DNA from: Isoetes taiwanensis
Lineage: Eukaryota > Streptophyta > Lycopodiopsida > Isoetales > Isoetaceae
Assembly (NCBI GenBank): GCA_021234155.1
Contig: JAJEKV010000011.1
Coordinates: forward strand, 9,527,712-9,591,711
Direction of reading: 5' to 3'
DNA: 64,000 bases
Shown here one piece after another: positions 49,041 through 61,128 of the stretch. Under the pieces are notes generated by a model. The model made no database searches. It was not told where the DNA came from and saw nothing but the letters and a program-made list of their open reading frames with translations. Both the position numbers and the translations under genes were made by a program. Every line of letters begins with the position of its first letter. Position 1 is the first letter of the stretch.

Positions 49041-49203
49041 TGAACAAGACTACAAGTAAGTCTCTTGATATTTCAGTTCAGCTTAAGTGAGCTTTGCACT
49101 TCTCTGACATATTCTAGGCCGAAAAACGGTATGTTTTAGAAATGGGATACACACGTTTATGAACAGGGTGAAGTTTCGATTTGTGAAAATAGCCATTTAA
49201 ACT
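49041..49203 (+). pseudogene. Relic duplicate of TIO 3' end
   Basis: The segment from TGAACAAGACTACAAGTAAG to AATAGCCATTTAAAC aligns with 48106-48294, the last 16 codons plus 3' UTR of TIO, with scattered substitutions and about 26 bp less length. Shared blocks include TCTTGATATTT/TCCTGATATTT, GGCCGAAAAAC and AAAATAGCCATTTAAAC. The stop codon position is conserved (CTTAAG versus AAATAA region). A partial tandem duplication, now decayed. Confidence 0.7.
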
Positions 49204-51040
49204 TCGAGGGATATTAAATTGTATCCTACTGATTCAATTTGTTAAATACATCGCTTATAAAATGGGGTATACTGCATCCACTGTCTTTGGTCACGCTCTA
49301 GGAATTATAGTCTCTTGGTTAAAGAAAACCTTCTTCTTTTGGTTTTGTTATTTCATACAAGAACATGGATCGATTGCAATAGATCTTTTGGACATAATAA
49401 TATTGGGAATATATTTGAGCTCTAGTATCTGTATTTTCCGTAGGGAATGGCTTCATGTGTTAGAGTGGGCTAAGAATTTATGGGGATAAGGAGGATCTCG
49501 ATCACTTCTTTTACTTACTCTACAGATGTGCATGGAGATATGTCTTCAAAAGAAGCCTAGTAGTTAGGATAGGATAGTGCATCTATAGTACTAGGTGTGC
49601 CTAGGTTTTCAGCTGTGTTGCTACCCTTAGTAGGGGAGCTGCAACGCTAGTTGTGTTCAAGTTGGCAGATTTACTTTGCTATGGGATTTACACGTATTCA
49701 TCCTTTATTCGGGCTGTGGGCATTTTATCTGAGGGCATGTGGGAAAGGTTGTTGCCCACTCTTGTAGTTCCTTCCCTGGAAAAAACCCCCGTACACACCC
49801 GTGCCGAATCCGCGTTTGTGGCTCAAAACTGCCCAAAGCCATTGGCGCCACCTCAAGCCCGAGTTGGCGGTCTCATCTCGCGCCACGGTTGATAACGGGT
49901 GGCTGCCCCATCAGCACGGGTCTTTTATGACAAGGGAAGATGCTTGCCGCATCATTCCACACGCCGGATCCGCACCGACCAAGCCGACCACACGGAGCGG
50001 CACATAGTAGATGCGACGGCCCTTACTGCTCTTCTTGCGCTATGGCTGATAATGGGCGGCCTTCCACGTCACTATGGGCCTTGGAGGACATTCCTCGACT
50101 GGTTTTTGTCTAGGCTCCCTGCATTTTCTCTCGCCGGATTGCTTTTGCGGCGTATGATCACCTGAAGCCACCATTGCCACATAAAGCCTAAGTCAGCGGC
50201 CTCCTCCCACGCCATGGCTGATAACGGGGGGCATGAAACGTCAGCAGGGTCTTGTACAACGTGCTGAGATGGTTTCCACGTTCAGCAATGCGCCCTTGCC
50301 CGCGCCGGACCGCCCCGAGTTGCAAAATCTAGATTGGGCACGAATAACAACTAGATACAGTATTTTTTTAGCACAACAAATGTATTATTGTCAGGATTAA
50401 AAAACACCCGCTCTGAAGGATTTTCGAGGGAAAAAATTTGGCAGTAATAAGCATGCTCATAAACTGTACAATGGTACATTATGATACAATTTCAATGCAG
50501 TGTCTGAGGCGATAACTGAGTGCGCATATGCATGGTCTCCTGACTTGTCTTCCCATAGAGTTGAAGAGACCATTTCAGAGCAAAATATCACCGATGCATG
50601 GCTGCAGTAGGAGACAATTGAAGTGTTGGATTGTTGTCTCCATAACGACCTTGTCTCAGCCTATTATGTTCTCAATGCTCCACTTCAAGTACAAAAATAG
50701 CTGCTGAACATGCCTCCTGAAGACTCCAATTATATTTTGAAAATCCTTGTGAACTTTTTGTAATATATATGACTCACAAGTTAACATGCTACCAAATTAT
50801 TATAATTTTGAGTATTGACTCCAAGTTATGCTGCATGCCTTTTACATGTACAAAATGTGATCACAAGCATTTTCTCTAATACTATATCAAAATTTGAGAG
50901 AAAAGTTGCAATGCAACAAGTAACTACAGGCCCGTTAAAATGATGAAACAACTAGGTCAAATCATATTAAACCTTTTCAAGGAAAAAATTGTTGGTGTCG
51001 GGAATCTGATTCATCTCAAACTTGATTGCTGATACATGAT
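49204..51040. other. No supported gene; GC-rich diverged repeats 49780-50330
   Basis: Inside the GC-rich block a motif like GCCATGGCTGATAACGGG recurs three times (about 49877, 50037, 50209), spaced roughly 160-170 bp, suggesting an old tandem array. Several short ORFs overlap it in different frames and none resembles a known protein. 49262-49489 and 50330-51040 show nothing recognisable. Confidence 0.4.
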
Positions 51041-51044
51041 CAAT

Positions 51045-53880
51045 ATATTAAAAAGTCAAGACTTTGTCTTCAAGCAGCTCCCAACTACCATCGGGCTGGA
51101 TAGCATAGTACAAACCAGCCAACGCATGTTCATTGATATTGTAGGTCTGACCCCAACGATCATGTACAATTTTGTCAGGAATATGCCTCGGCTTAACACA
51201 CTTCACCACATAGAAATCCGCATTCTCCTGATTGCCTTCCTCGACTACAACTGCAAAGTTGTCATCTTCCTCTATGTTTTCACTAAGCATTCTCCATCAC
51301 CTTCAAAAAATGCCTCCGCAACTTCGTCTTCACGTGCTTCACCACTTATAGGCTTTAGTATCACATACTTCCAATTCTTCATCCTGTTTCTGTTCACACA
51401 AAATGACCAGTTTCCTTCGATTACCACATAAACGACTTAAACCTCTATGAGCCACCCTTGTGGTTGATTTAGCCATGTACATCTTAATATTGTGTATTTC
51501 CTCTGGTCCCTTCTACCATGGCACAACCCAATCAGTCTATCCTTTCAAGATCATCCTTTCCAATTAACCAAAAGTACCTGCAAGAAGCCAACAAAAAGTA
51601 CCACAGTTCAAAAATAGTCCAGAGGCATAATACATCATTATTTAGCAAAAGATATCAAATGAAAGTATATTACCTTTTGATGTCCCCATTGCATACCTTG
51701 GTACCTTCATTCCAACGAGTCGCGAATTCACAGGCATCAACAACGCTCCTAAATCTCACTCTATCATACTTGAGCTGTTCTCTAATGCCCCATTAAGACC
51801 TGCCCCTTGTCCATTGTGATCTTCCTTACCATGGGCTGTCCCAAAGAAATTCCATACTATTTCCTTCCCTTGCTCATTGTGACATCTTGGCAGGAAGTAG
51901 AATGGCCGAGAAGATTAGAATTGGCTAGAACAACCATCTAACCAAACTATATACTTGGAGAATTCAACTCCATTAGAGATCAGCCATGAATTGTGCTTCC
52001 TAAGGCAATGCTGCATAAAAAGAGTGTCATGGATCTTATCATGACTTACGTAAAAATGGGTCTCCTTTAACATCTTCTTGACCCCAGAACTTTTGTGTAT
52101 CCTATATGTATGTGAACAAGAATTGCTATCTAATCATTGTGCCAATGCTGGCTCTAAACCCCCCCTTTGTATTTTTATGCTGTAATTCTCTGCAAAATCA
52201 ATTAGAGAGACAATGGTGCCATCTTGGATATTGTCTAGACAATTCTTGAATTGCTGGGACTGCTATGTAGCCCTGTAATTATGTGGTACAAATGTCTTTC
52301 ATATGGAACATAGGTATGAAATAAAATCCTTCAATGTTCTTTTTTCTTGTAAGACAATCTAAGAATTGCCTTTGGCTCTTTCTTCTTTTAACCCTTGATA
52401 GTCGAGGTCCCATCTGCTGCTGTAGTTTTAGACTGTGTTCCACTAACTGCCTTAGCTTTCTTTCTTTTGTTTCTCTTCTTGGTGGTATTGGCTTTTTTCT
52501 TTCTGTTGCCAACTGGTACTTCCTTAGTAACACAGTTTGCAACTCCACCAACATCTTCTGTCTCTATTGAAACTGTAGCAAAGTCTGCACTAGATAAAAC
52601 ATAAGATTAGTACAAGTTGAAAGCAAAAAGCATCATTCAGTGGATGACATCACAAGTCTTAGTACTCTACAATATGCATTAAAGACAGTTTACAGGTCTT
52701 AGTACTCTACAATATGCATTAAAGACAGTTTTACCTTTCCAAACGTTTTCTATTCTAGCAATAACTCATGATTTTCTCTTTCTCTTGGCCATATAGGGAG
52801 ACTCTGTATGCCACAGCTCTGACATTTTTGCATCTTAAAATAAAAAGGCTTCAACTTCTCGAAAGCCTTTAAGCAAACATGGTATTCAGGATGTGCCTTT
52901 TTATATTGTTGAAAATCCTGTAGCTAAGTGGTCGCTTTGTGGTTAGAAATATTTATGTAAGAAAAGCAAGAATTTTTTGTATGAAAACTCATATTTGTGT
53001 GACCTCCATAAGGTGCAAAGGATAAAAAATTTGTAAGCCTTAGTCTCCAACAGTGTTCACAACATCCTTCTTGCAAGGAGACACTCTGCTATTCTGTTTC
53101 TAGAAATTTGCAATGCTTTGCTTGCAAGTAGGGGTTGAGAGAATCACACCTCATCTTCCTTTGAAAGTTAGACCATGGACCATTTCCAAGGACGGTTTCT
53201 GATTTTCTTAATGTAGTAGTGGCAATTCTTGCCCTTGTGGAACCTATCATAAGAAAGATTGCACATCATTCAACAAACCTCTCCCAGCCATCATCGCTCA
53301 ACAGATTAAGCATTTAAAAATATAAAGAAGTACATGCATGTAATCAAGATAGAGATGTACTTAAGAGCCCTGCCATAGTCGAATTACATCTCAATTTTGT
53401 GGACGTATCCATCATCAATGTCGAGGTTCTGGTTCCCTAAACATCATGGTTCCTTTGGCTCTTTGTGGCACTTGTCTGTTTCAGGTTGTTGAGGAGCATC
53501 CCCTGCTGCCTTGCATTCTTTCGGATTTGGCAAAATTCCAGGTTCTGAAATTTCTATTTGGTAGTGATGAACGCCCCTTTTCATCACATCCGCCTTGATA
53601 TCGGGTAAATGCTTTTTGATAAGATTGTTGAAGTAATCAACTGTAAGCTTGGCTTTGCCTGCATCTATGGCTAAGATCGTCTTGTTCAACTACTGCTTTT
53701 TTCATCTTATTCTTCAATATGGCATCTCTCTTTCTCGATGCATTTAATATCTTGTAAATTGCAGAGGTTACTGGATCATCAATCGATATCTCCCGAGTTT
53801 CAGTGAGATCCAACAAATCTGGATTAGTGCATTGGAAATCATCTGGCCAAAAATCCAATCCTATGATTGCCCCCAATATG
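51045..53880 (-). pseudogene. Transposase-like gene (WNFFG..HGK family), decayed
   Basis: Minus-strand order: FWPDDFQCTNPDLLDLTE and VTSAIYKILNASRKRDAI (53.87-53.64 kb), an intermediate Lys-rich part, KAHPEYHVCLKAFEKLKPFYF with CQSCGIQS (about 52.9-52.8), a basic segment (52.55-52.28), then VWLDGCSSQF-stop-SSRPFYF and WNFFGTAHGKEDHNGQGA (51.98-51.79). It ends in DFYVVKCVKPRHIPD and an acidic tail (51.29-51.05). The motif order matches a widespread uncharacterised transposase-like family (typical VWSDGCxxQFKSxRxxYF ... FFGxxHGKGxxDG). The stop at 51915-51917 (TAA) replaces the expected Lys (AAA). Multiple other frame breaks. The 3' side of copy B of the 1.15-kb repeat lies at its 5' end, so that repeat is probably part of the element. 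Confidence 0.6.
52654..52735. repeat. 40-bp tandem duplication
   Basis: The unit containing GTCTTAGTACTCTACAATAT and ATTAAAGACAGTTT occurs twice in a row with period 40. Confidence 0.85.
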
Positions 53881-54948
53881 CATTAGGGAGCGCAATGAAT
53901 TTCTTGACAAAGAGAGGATAGATGAATTGGAGGGAGAATTTGCACGGGCCATGAGCTGAAAGTAGTTAAGAGGCTCGACTATACAACATACCACCAGTCG
54001 CGCGAAAATCCTGCCAAAATCCCATAATCAATTCCTAACGATGTTGAGGTGGACATGAAGGGCATGGAAAAAATGACGAGTGGTTACACCCACTACTACC
54101 AAAAATAAGCAAAAGCAAGGGTTGCTTTAAGCGGACTAAAACCTCACTAAAAGCATACGTTCGGACACAATCTTTTGCAACCCACTAGCATATGTTTGCC
54201 CCTTACCAAAATGCTTAAGGATGTGTTCTTAAATTTGGAAGTGTAATAAGGCATGCCAAAGAAGGAAAGGAAGAAGGTGAAAAGAAAAAAGGTAGGAATT
54301 GTGACGTACTGCACATTATTACAATATGAAGATATATAATGGGATTACAAATCTTTAGGGGTATTAATTAGCATTACAGTTAAGGAGGTACCTTGAGTGC
54401 CACATGGAACCCTTCTTTTGGGCCAATGAAACTAACTAAATATGGTCTAACCCCAATCCTTATAGCCCAAACCCTAATCAATTTGGGGAAGGTTATCTAA
54501 ATCTAGGGAGTAGAAGCAACAACAGTTGGAGAAGATGGAGACGTCAAGAGGAGATGGCTCGAGTAAGGAAACAAATAGGGGTTCTAAATAGGCTGGTGTT
54601 CAAGTGATATTGACCCTTGTATGTTTAGATGGATGTTATGGTGTTATATCAGATTCTCAAACTATGTTGTAGTGGACGGTTGGTTGTTGCCATGAATTTG
54701 CACCTCTTGTGCTTGGGAAAGAGAGGTAGAGACCTAGAGGCTTGTAGGATAAAAGATGCTTCTAGTTAGACTCTTCTTAATTCCCATAAGATTTTGCCTG
54801 TGCATAAGAACCCAACTGACTGTGGATGTTGCATAGTGATTGGGTTAAACAAGCGTGACATTGGAACTGGAGAGGGGGGACCATGTCATGCTGGGTTGGT
54901 TAGGGACTCACCAGGGAGTAGGCCTAATAGTCTACTATTGCATGTGAG
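53775..54948 (-). repeat. Inverted 1.15-kb repeat, copy B
   Basis: Reverse-complement partner of copy A (37639-38782), about 15 kb away, enclosing TIO. It is continuous at its left end with the transposase-like pseudogene, indicating that it includes the 5' part of that element. Confidence 0.8.
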
Positions 54949-55757
54949 ATCATAAGGACAGAGATAGTTGACAGTGTCTAGAGGGAGAGGAGCTGAATAA
55001 AGCAGAGGATTTGGGTGCCGATTGGAGAGGTCAAATAGAACTGGCAGATTGCCCGACTCTGGGCGGTCGGTTTTGCTGAGCCGGTTAGAGGGAAGCTGGA
55101 AAAATTTCGGAGGAGTTACCTTTTATCCCATATTCTGTGTGGTTATTTGTGGTGTATTATTTTTTGTGCATCTTTGTGGATTCATTGCAGAGCTTCTCTT
55201 GAGCCTGCAACATATCCTGCTACGGATGCTAGATTGCTGAATTTGGGAGAGCTTCATGCTGTGTTCATGCTGGAATTTGGACCATTGGTAGTTGCTTGCA
55301 TTTATTTTTTAGTGCATTTGGTGCAATGATGTGTTCATGTGTTCGATTTAGACCATTGACTCTTGCATTTTGTTTTTTTGTTGAAAATATTTTTACCTTT
55401 TCTATTTAGAAAGTAGTGACCTTACATAGAACAAGCCACAAAAGGTAAGAGAAGAACAAAGTATGAATTGAAGCATGAGGGTCTTCCTCCTGCTTTTTCT
55501 CGATCCAGCAGATCAATGGTTCTGAATGGAACCGTGGGCTGATTTTTATGGAACCGTGCAAATTCTTGCTCACCAAAATCTGTTTTCCATACAGAGATTT
55601 GGAATCGAATTCAAACATATTATAAGCCTTTTCCCAGGCTAAAAAATCCATGGACAAAATCTTGAAAAGAGTTGCCCATCAGTGCTAAGTTATTTGCTGA
55701 TTCTTGATCTGTCTTGTAAATTTACACAACGAGGTAAAGTTCTTCGTGCTCTTTAAG
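54949..55757. other. No supported gene
   Basis: Short ORFs at 55022-55240 (plus) and 55406-55657 (minus; KAYNMFEFDSKSLYGKQI) have no recognisable domain. The latter could be a 3' exon of the adjacent minus-strand kinase-like sequence, without splice evidence. Confidence 0.35.
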
Positions 55758-57023
55758 TTATTCTGAATCTAAATCTTCAGCCGGATCTGAAATCAAAATC
55801 TTTTCCTTGACAAGCCAAAGTTCTTTACATATCTCCGTGAAGCTAGGTCGTAGATGGGCACTGTATTCCCAACAACTCATGATCATTGCCTTAAGAGCGA
55901 TTGGAATGCCTTCAAGTAAAGGCGGCCTTTCTCCTTTCTTCAGGAGTTCTATTATTTCTTGCGGAAAAAGCCTGAGGGAAAATGGTGCATTTCCTGTAAG
56001 AATCTCAGAACAGAGCATGCCAAAACTATAAACGTCCACTTTGCATGTGTATTGGTCTCTTCCTTCTAGCAGTTCTGGAGCCGTGTACATAACTACTGTG
56101 CCTGTATTTGATGCAGACACATCAATATCAGCAAGCTTTACCAGCAAGCATTCATCCTCTGTGTTCTTCACCAGCACATTAGATGGCTTCATATGTCGGT
56201 AAATCAAACCGCTTTTATGCATATGCCTCATAGCTTTGGCAATCTGGATCATGATATCAACTGAAAGGGATAGAGGAAATGGAGAATCTGGAGTTATAAG
56301 CCTTCCAAGATCAGTTACCATGGGCTCAAGAACCAGGCATGTTTTTCCTTTGTTATCTTTTGTGTGCCCTAATATCTGCACTATGTGAGCAGAATCATTT
56401 TGAAGCAATCTCATGAAACTTTTAAACTCAGCTGTCCAGGATTTAATTGGAAACTCTTTCACAGCCACAGGTATGTTGCACCATACTGCTCTTTTTACAT
56501 CTCCATAACCTCCATTTCCCTGTTCCAGATCTGAGTATTCAATATTGTGCTCAGTTGGTAGCAACAATAAGCCTGCTTCTAACATTGGAATTAAACTTGT
56601 AACTACTCCAGGAAAACTTCTAAGAACTTTATTCCTAGACTCAGAAACCCATTTAGAAAGGGTTTGCCACTTGGATAAATTTTCAATTTTCAGATTCTCA
56701 TATTTGAGCCTATGTAGCAATTTAAGCTTGTCTTGTTCACAACCCCATGTAAAAGTGGTTTGCAAAATACAGCAGTCAGAATCCACTTTGTATCTAAGCT
56801 ATTCAAGAATCTGCTGCTTAACAACATCTAAGACGCAAGATTCAAGAGTACGAGCGATTAAGCAGTTCATCATCTGTGCATATATTCTAACATCATCGAC
56901 TATTTTGCGAAACTCACCAGAACTTCCTAGAATGATGGCAGCCACAGCTGGAGAATCTGCATCCAGGCAATAGAGAAAAAGTTGCATGCCCCTTCTCAAA
57001 ACTCTCACCAGCTCCAGCCCCAC
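55758..57023 (-). pseudogene. Kinase-like protein with lost catalytic motifs
   Basis: A 342-codon open frame (56786-55758) has a protein kinase fold: glycine loop GNGGYG, Lys in VAVKEF (residue 110), catalytic loop as YRHMKPSN (residues 196-203), DFG replaced by DID (220-222), APE intact (236-238), DVYSFG and the C-lobe Arg (LRPSF). Catalytic Asp is His and DFG Gly is Asp, so phosphotransfer is unlikely. The same frame continues upstream (57023-56799: ELVRVLRRGMQLFLYCLDAD, VDDVRIYAQMM) across one TAG at 56799-56801, giving a helical N-terminal region. That layout recalls plant MLKL-like or TKL pseudokinases, but the N-terminus is too short to name a HeLo domain. The TAG makes it a pseudogene unless spliced or misread. 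Confidence 0.6.
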
Positions 57024-57294
57024 TGGATCTGCAGAGTTTGACTTTGTTTCTTCATAAAATGCAGCTAGCCACCACTACTCTACATATCCTGCAGTAAACT
57101 CTGTCAGGGATTTGAACACAAGACATTGGTTATGATTAATCATGTTGCTGCTTATAAGTTTGTTGATTTTAAAAGGAAGATCCTTGATGTCAGAAGCCCA
57201 AGGAAACGATCTGATCTCTCCTTCTTCCATTCATCTGAAACTTTCTCAGGAATTATGGACTTATTGGGATGTTCTAAAATGCATATAGAACTCC

Positions 57295-57600
57295 ATCCAC
57301 GTCTAGTAAATATAAAAATGTTGGTCAGTTCGTGCATGCAGCTTCTTTTCTTCTTTTTGATTTCTTTTTTCCACTTTCTGGACGTGGGCACTCATTGACT
57401 ACCTACTTCTTGCTTTTACTAGTCAAAACCTCATTTTTTTATCCTTTTGAAGCATTGCAATATTTTCTTGGCCAAAATCGTTTGTCTAACAAAACTCCAA
57501 TTCTGAAGTCTCATCCATCTGCAACTGGACATAAGGACGAACCACCACTTCACTGTAGAGAGATAAGCTGATTCTATTCATGTGTGGTAGCAGATACAAA
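57295..57600. repeat. Diverged direct repeat, copy 1
   Basis: Begins CCACGTCTAGTAAATATAAAAATG and continues through CAGTTCGTGCATG, TTTTGTCTAA and ACAAAAG. Copy 2 is at 58418-58705 in the same orientation, about 1.1 kb apart. Identity is moderate with indels. Unknown mobile or duplicated noncoding element. Confidence 0.65.
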
Positions 57601-57910
57601 AGACCTTTTGTTTGTTGAAGGAACTACATGGTGAGCTGATGCATTATGCAGACCCGATTTTTCTCGAACATGCTTTGATGCTATGAAACTACAATATCGT
57701 GGAAATTACATTATTTTGGACATTCGCAAAGATGGATGCATGAATGTATAGTTTAGAAAATGCACAAACAATACGTGAGGATTGATCTAGTTTCCTAGTA
57801 AATGCATCTATTTTCACGAGTACAAAAGCCATCTTCCACATGCTTGACTTGTCAATTTTCTGTTAATACAACATGAACAAAGTGATTTCATATCAAAATC
57901 TTAGTCGATT

Positions 57911-57980
57911 CCTCATAGTCAATCACTCTAGTCAATCTGTAGATTCCTCATAGTCAATCACTCTAGTCAATCCGTAGATC
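57911..57980. repeat. About 34-bp tandem duplication
   Basis: The unit TTCCTCATAGTCAATCACTC plus TAGTCAATCYGTAGA occurs twice with one T/C difference. Confidence 0.85.
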
Positions 57981-58417
57981 TGACATCCAACATCACAGTC
58001 TTACATGAATTAAGGGCATATATGATATGAGGCTTAAGTTGGGCTTTGCTTCAATTATTTACATTCCATAGTTGATGGCATAGAACTACACACCTAATGA
58101 AGGGAATAAAATAACGAAACAATTGATAATTCTTACATGGCGAAAAAATAAAGATCATAGGTACATTGCTTAGCAACCCCCAAGAAAGATTATAGATACA
58201 TTGCTTATCACAACTCCCAATATCTATTGTTGTTAGGACTCTGTCCTCGTATTTCTTTCTCATGAAATTATGACAAAGGAGTGAAGGCCTTGTTTCATCA
58301 ATTATAAACAAATTTCCAAATTATGGAATTCTTAATGAGCTTGAGTTGTCATTTCGTCATTATAGAAGCGTGGGGCGAAGATTTGCAGGGAACCTATAGG
58401 ACTAGTAATTATAAAAA

Positions 58418-58705
58418 TCCACGTCTAGTAAATAGAAAAATGGTAGCCAGTTCGTGCATGTCATTTTTCTTCTTCTTCTTGGTTTCTTTCTCTTTGGACC
58501 GTGGCCACTCTTGACTATTTATATTTACTTGTCCAAACTTTATTCTTTATCCTCTCAAAAAACTTGACAAAGTTGAAATTTTTCTGACCAAAACCTTTTG
58601 TCTAATACAAAACAACTCATCGATATGCAATTGTTGAACATCACGAGGAAAATGAAACTACCACTTTACTATGGAGAAACAAGCTACTAGAAACAAAAGG
58701 TCTTA
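58418..58705. repeat. Diverged direct repeat, copy 2
   Basis: Counterpart of 57295-57600. Between the copies and on to 59826 there is no supported gene; short ORFs on both strands near 58.9-59.6 kb overlap each other and show no domain. Confidence 0.65.
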
Positions 58706-59826
58706 ACCACCCCTCCCTCCTTTTTTTATTGAAGAAACCACATGCTGGACTCGCAGTCACCCAAGATGATCTGTAAACTTTCTTTATTTACGAAAGGCTT
58801 GTACATGATATATATCTAAATGGTAAGATTGAAGCAGTAGCCAGGGATAGTTTCGAAATTGCTTACGTAAAATATGAAAAAAGTATATAACATATAAAAC
58901 CTCCCCTTTTTTTTTCAAAAATACGCGTTTTATACGTGACAAAAAGTGGCCGATAGAGATCGTTGGAAAACGACGCGATCATGAAGACTCTTAAATGCAT
59001 CCGCATATAATGCGAAGTGGAATTTGCGCTTTGCGAATGCAAAAAATTTGAAGTTCACAATTGCACTACCCACGCCATGTGGATGCTCCCAAAGTATAGC
59101 GTCCGCTCTATCTTTAACAACAGCCACAAGAAGATGGCGGCGATGCACGGATGCCATATAGCATTTATGTGGGCATGACGAAGCCCGAGAATTTTGACGC
59201 TATTTGTTGCGTCCACAAGTGCGCGTAGACATCGATGCATCAAGAAGGCTTTTCAGACGCGTCCCATTTGTTTTCTTTATATGCGAAAGCCTGATGAGCA
59301 GGTTGCAGCCACATTTGAATGGTTGCGGCAACATCCATCAACAATGCCACAACACGAATTTTACTATATGATACCCTTATTCGGGTTGACATCCTTTTCT
59401 CAAAGTGCCAGCTAGCAAGTGTAGCTCGCAACTCCTTGGAAACGGCCTTCCTTTGATGTCATGATTGAGTATGTGAACATAATGCCAGTACTTAACAAAG
59501 TGAGTTTGCTCTTTTGCTAGTTGTAGTGACCCTGGGATCACTGATCGTAATTGACTAACTCTAATTAGAGGCAATGTGACATATGCAAATGAGCTACTTT
59601 TTTGCTTGTACACACCAGCTCATAGTTGACTATATTTTATTAACCCCATTCAAAAGATCTATTGGACAGCTATGAGATGTTGAGACAAACAGGATGTGAT
59701 TGTCATATTGTATGGCGTTGTGATAAAAACTTGAATTATTCAATACAAGTTATTAATTCAATACAAATTATTTACAGAAATTCTTGTCTCATTGTTACTA
59801 GATACCAACCATTATAGGATTTAGTA

Positions 59827-60105
59827 TTGATGGTTGACTATAGAAATTCTGCAATGGGTGATGGTAATGATGCTTCTTCTTCTCATGCAATAGGGAAAAC
59901 TGGAGCTTGCAAAAAGCATATCAAAGTCAAGGAGCACCTTCGTGGACATAGAAAACTAGGGCCTGAATGGGAGTATGTAGATAAGTTGGCTGATGGAAAG
60001 TGGTCATGTAAGTTCTATCGATATGCCTCAAGGAATGGAAGTGCTACCCAAATTTGTGCCCATATTTTGGGAGGAGAAGACAAGACTGATAGGATAGTAC
60101 AATGA
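59827..60105 (+). pseudogene. BED-finger N-terminus of a hAT-like transposase
   Basis: A 92-codon ORF includes LGPEWEYVDKLADGKWSCKFYRY and GSATQICAHILGG, matching the plant BED-type DNA-binding finger (WxxC-x2-C ... I..HL). The second zinc Cys is Tyr (SCKFYRY instead of C-x2-C). The ORF stops at TGA soon after, and downstream frames (to about 60.4 kb, for example MPPVFVSDDGLGAIRLRTGT) are broken. No hAT dimerisation domain is present. Confidence 0.5.
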
Positions 60106-60965
60106 AAGGAACTTCATAAGGATGCAATGCGAAGGTTAGGTTGACTTCAAATCGTTTAGCGGCCGAAGAACAGGGTGCAAAGTGGGAATGAAAGGGACAC
60201 TGAGGCCATTGCTACGGACCATTAAGCATAAGATGATTGTGTTGATGACATGACGATGCCTCCAGTATTTGTATCTGATGACGGGCTTGGTGCAATCAGA
60301 CTACGTACTGGTACTACGAGGCAGCAACATATGGCTAAAATAGTGGGATTGGTTGCTAGTCGAAGCAAATATGGGAGAGTTTATCAATGTCTCGCTACAT
60401 AGCATCTTTGTCAGGCTCAATTCCCCATATCTGTTAGAGCATAAAGCAACAAACGAGATATTTCAAGAGGTTTGCAAAATGCGACCTTCATTTAACGTTT
60501 CTTTTTTACAAGCATGCAAACAATAAAACGGTTGATGACATACATAAAAAGATGGTCGAAAAGGTGAAATCAAGTTGACTCGAGTGACCGAACCTGTAAA
60601 GTTGGTGCCATGAACCTACGCGAAAATAAGGAAAATACGTGAAAAATACGCAGGAAATATGGAAGAAATACTCCAAGATCGGCAAAGAATCTGATATATG
60701 AACAGGAATCAAGAATACAATGGCCCGAAGGGAAGCAGGAATACAAGACGGATGCCTAGAAGGCTCAAGACTGGCGTTGAACTAGAATGGTTCGACAAGA
60801 AGGAGATGCCTCCTTATATATCTAGACCAACAGTCAGGATCGCGCCACTCCAATGGATGAGATCATGCCAAGTGTCGCGCATGCATATAAGTTCTAAAAT
60901 ATTTTAGAACCTCCTGGAAAGAGCCACGCATATGAGAAAGACGTGAGGGAATGTTTTTAACATAT

Positions 60966-61020
60966 ATTGGTAGCGCACTTGGAAAAGGCGTGTGAAGGTT
61001 GCGAGTTCAAACCTTGTCTT
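60966..61020 (+). repeat. tRNA-like segment, possible SINE head
   Basis: GGTAGCGCACTTGG resembles an A box and GAGTTCAAACC a B box, about 35 bp apart, in the spacing of tRNA-derived Pol III promoters. No clear tail or target duplication was found. It could be a second SINE or part of an LTR. Confidence 0.3.
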
Positions 61021-61042
61021 ATGTAACTACCCTTTTGCATCT

Positions 61043-61113
61043 GTGTGATGACCATCTTTTGTACGTACGAGTATAATGTTCGTATGATACGAATATCCGT
61101 ATGGTCGTCACAC
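61043..61113. repeat. Inverted 12-bp ends at start of 3' LTR
   Basis: TGTGATGACCAT (61043-61054) pairs with ATGGTCGTCACA (61102-61113) with one mismatch, enclosing CGTATGATACG-type partial palindromes. The tandem element's LTRs also begin with nested palindromes between TGTGACG-type arms. Confidence 0.6.
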
Positions 61114-61128
61114 CATCCCCCTCCTACG
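61114..61128 (-). other. Polypurine tract of gypsy element
   Basis: The minus strand reads GTAGGAGGGGGATGG directly before the LTR start TGTGACG. Confidence 0.65.

Noticed and set aside
55758-57023. Naming the kinase-like sequence MLKL
   Set aside because: Pseudokinase features fit, but the N-terminal HeLo bundle is not demonstrable from the short, interrupted upstream frame.
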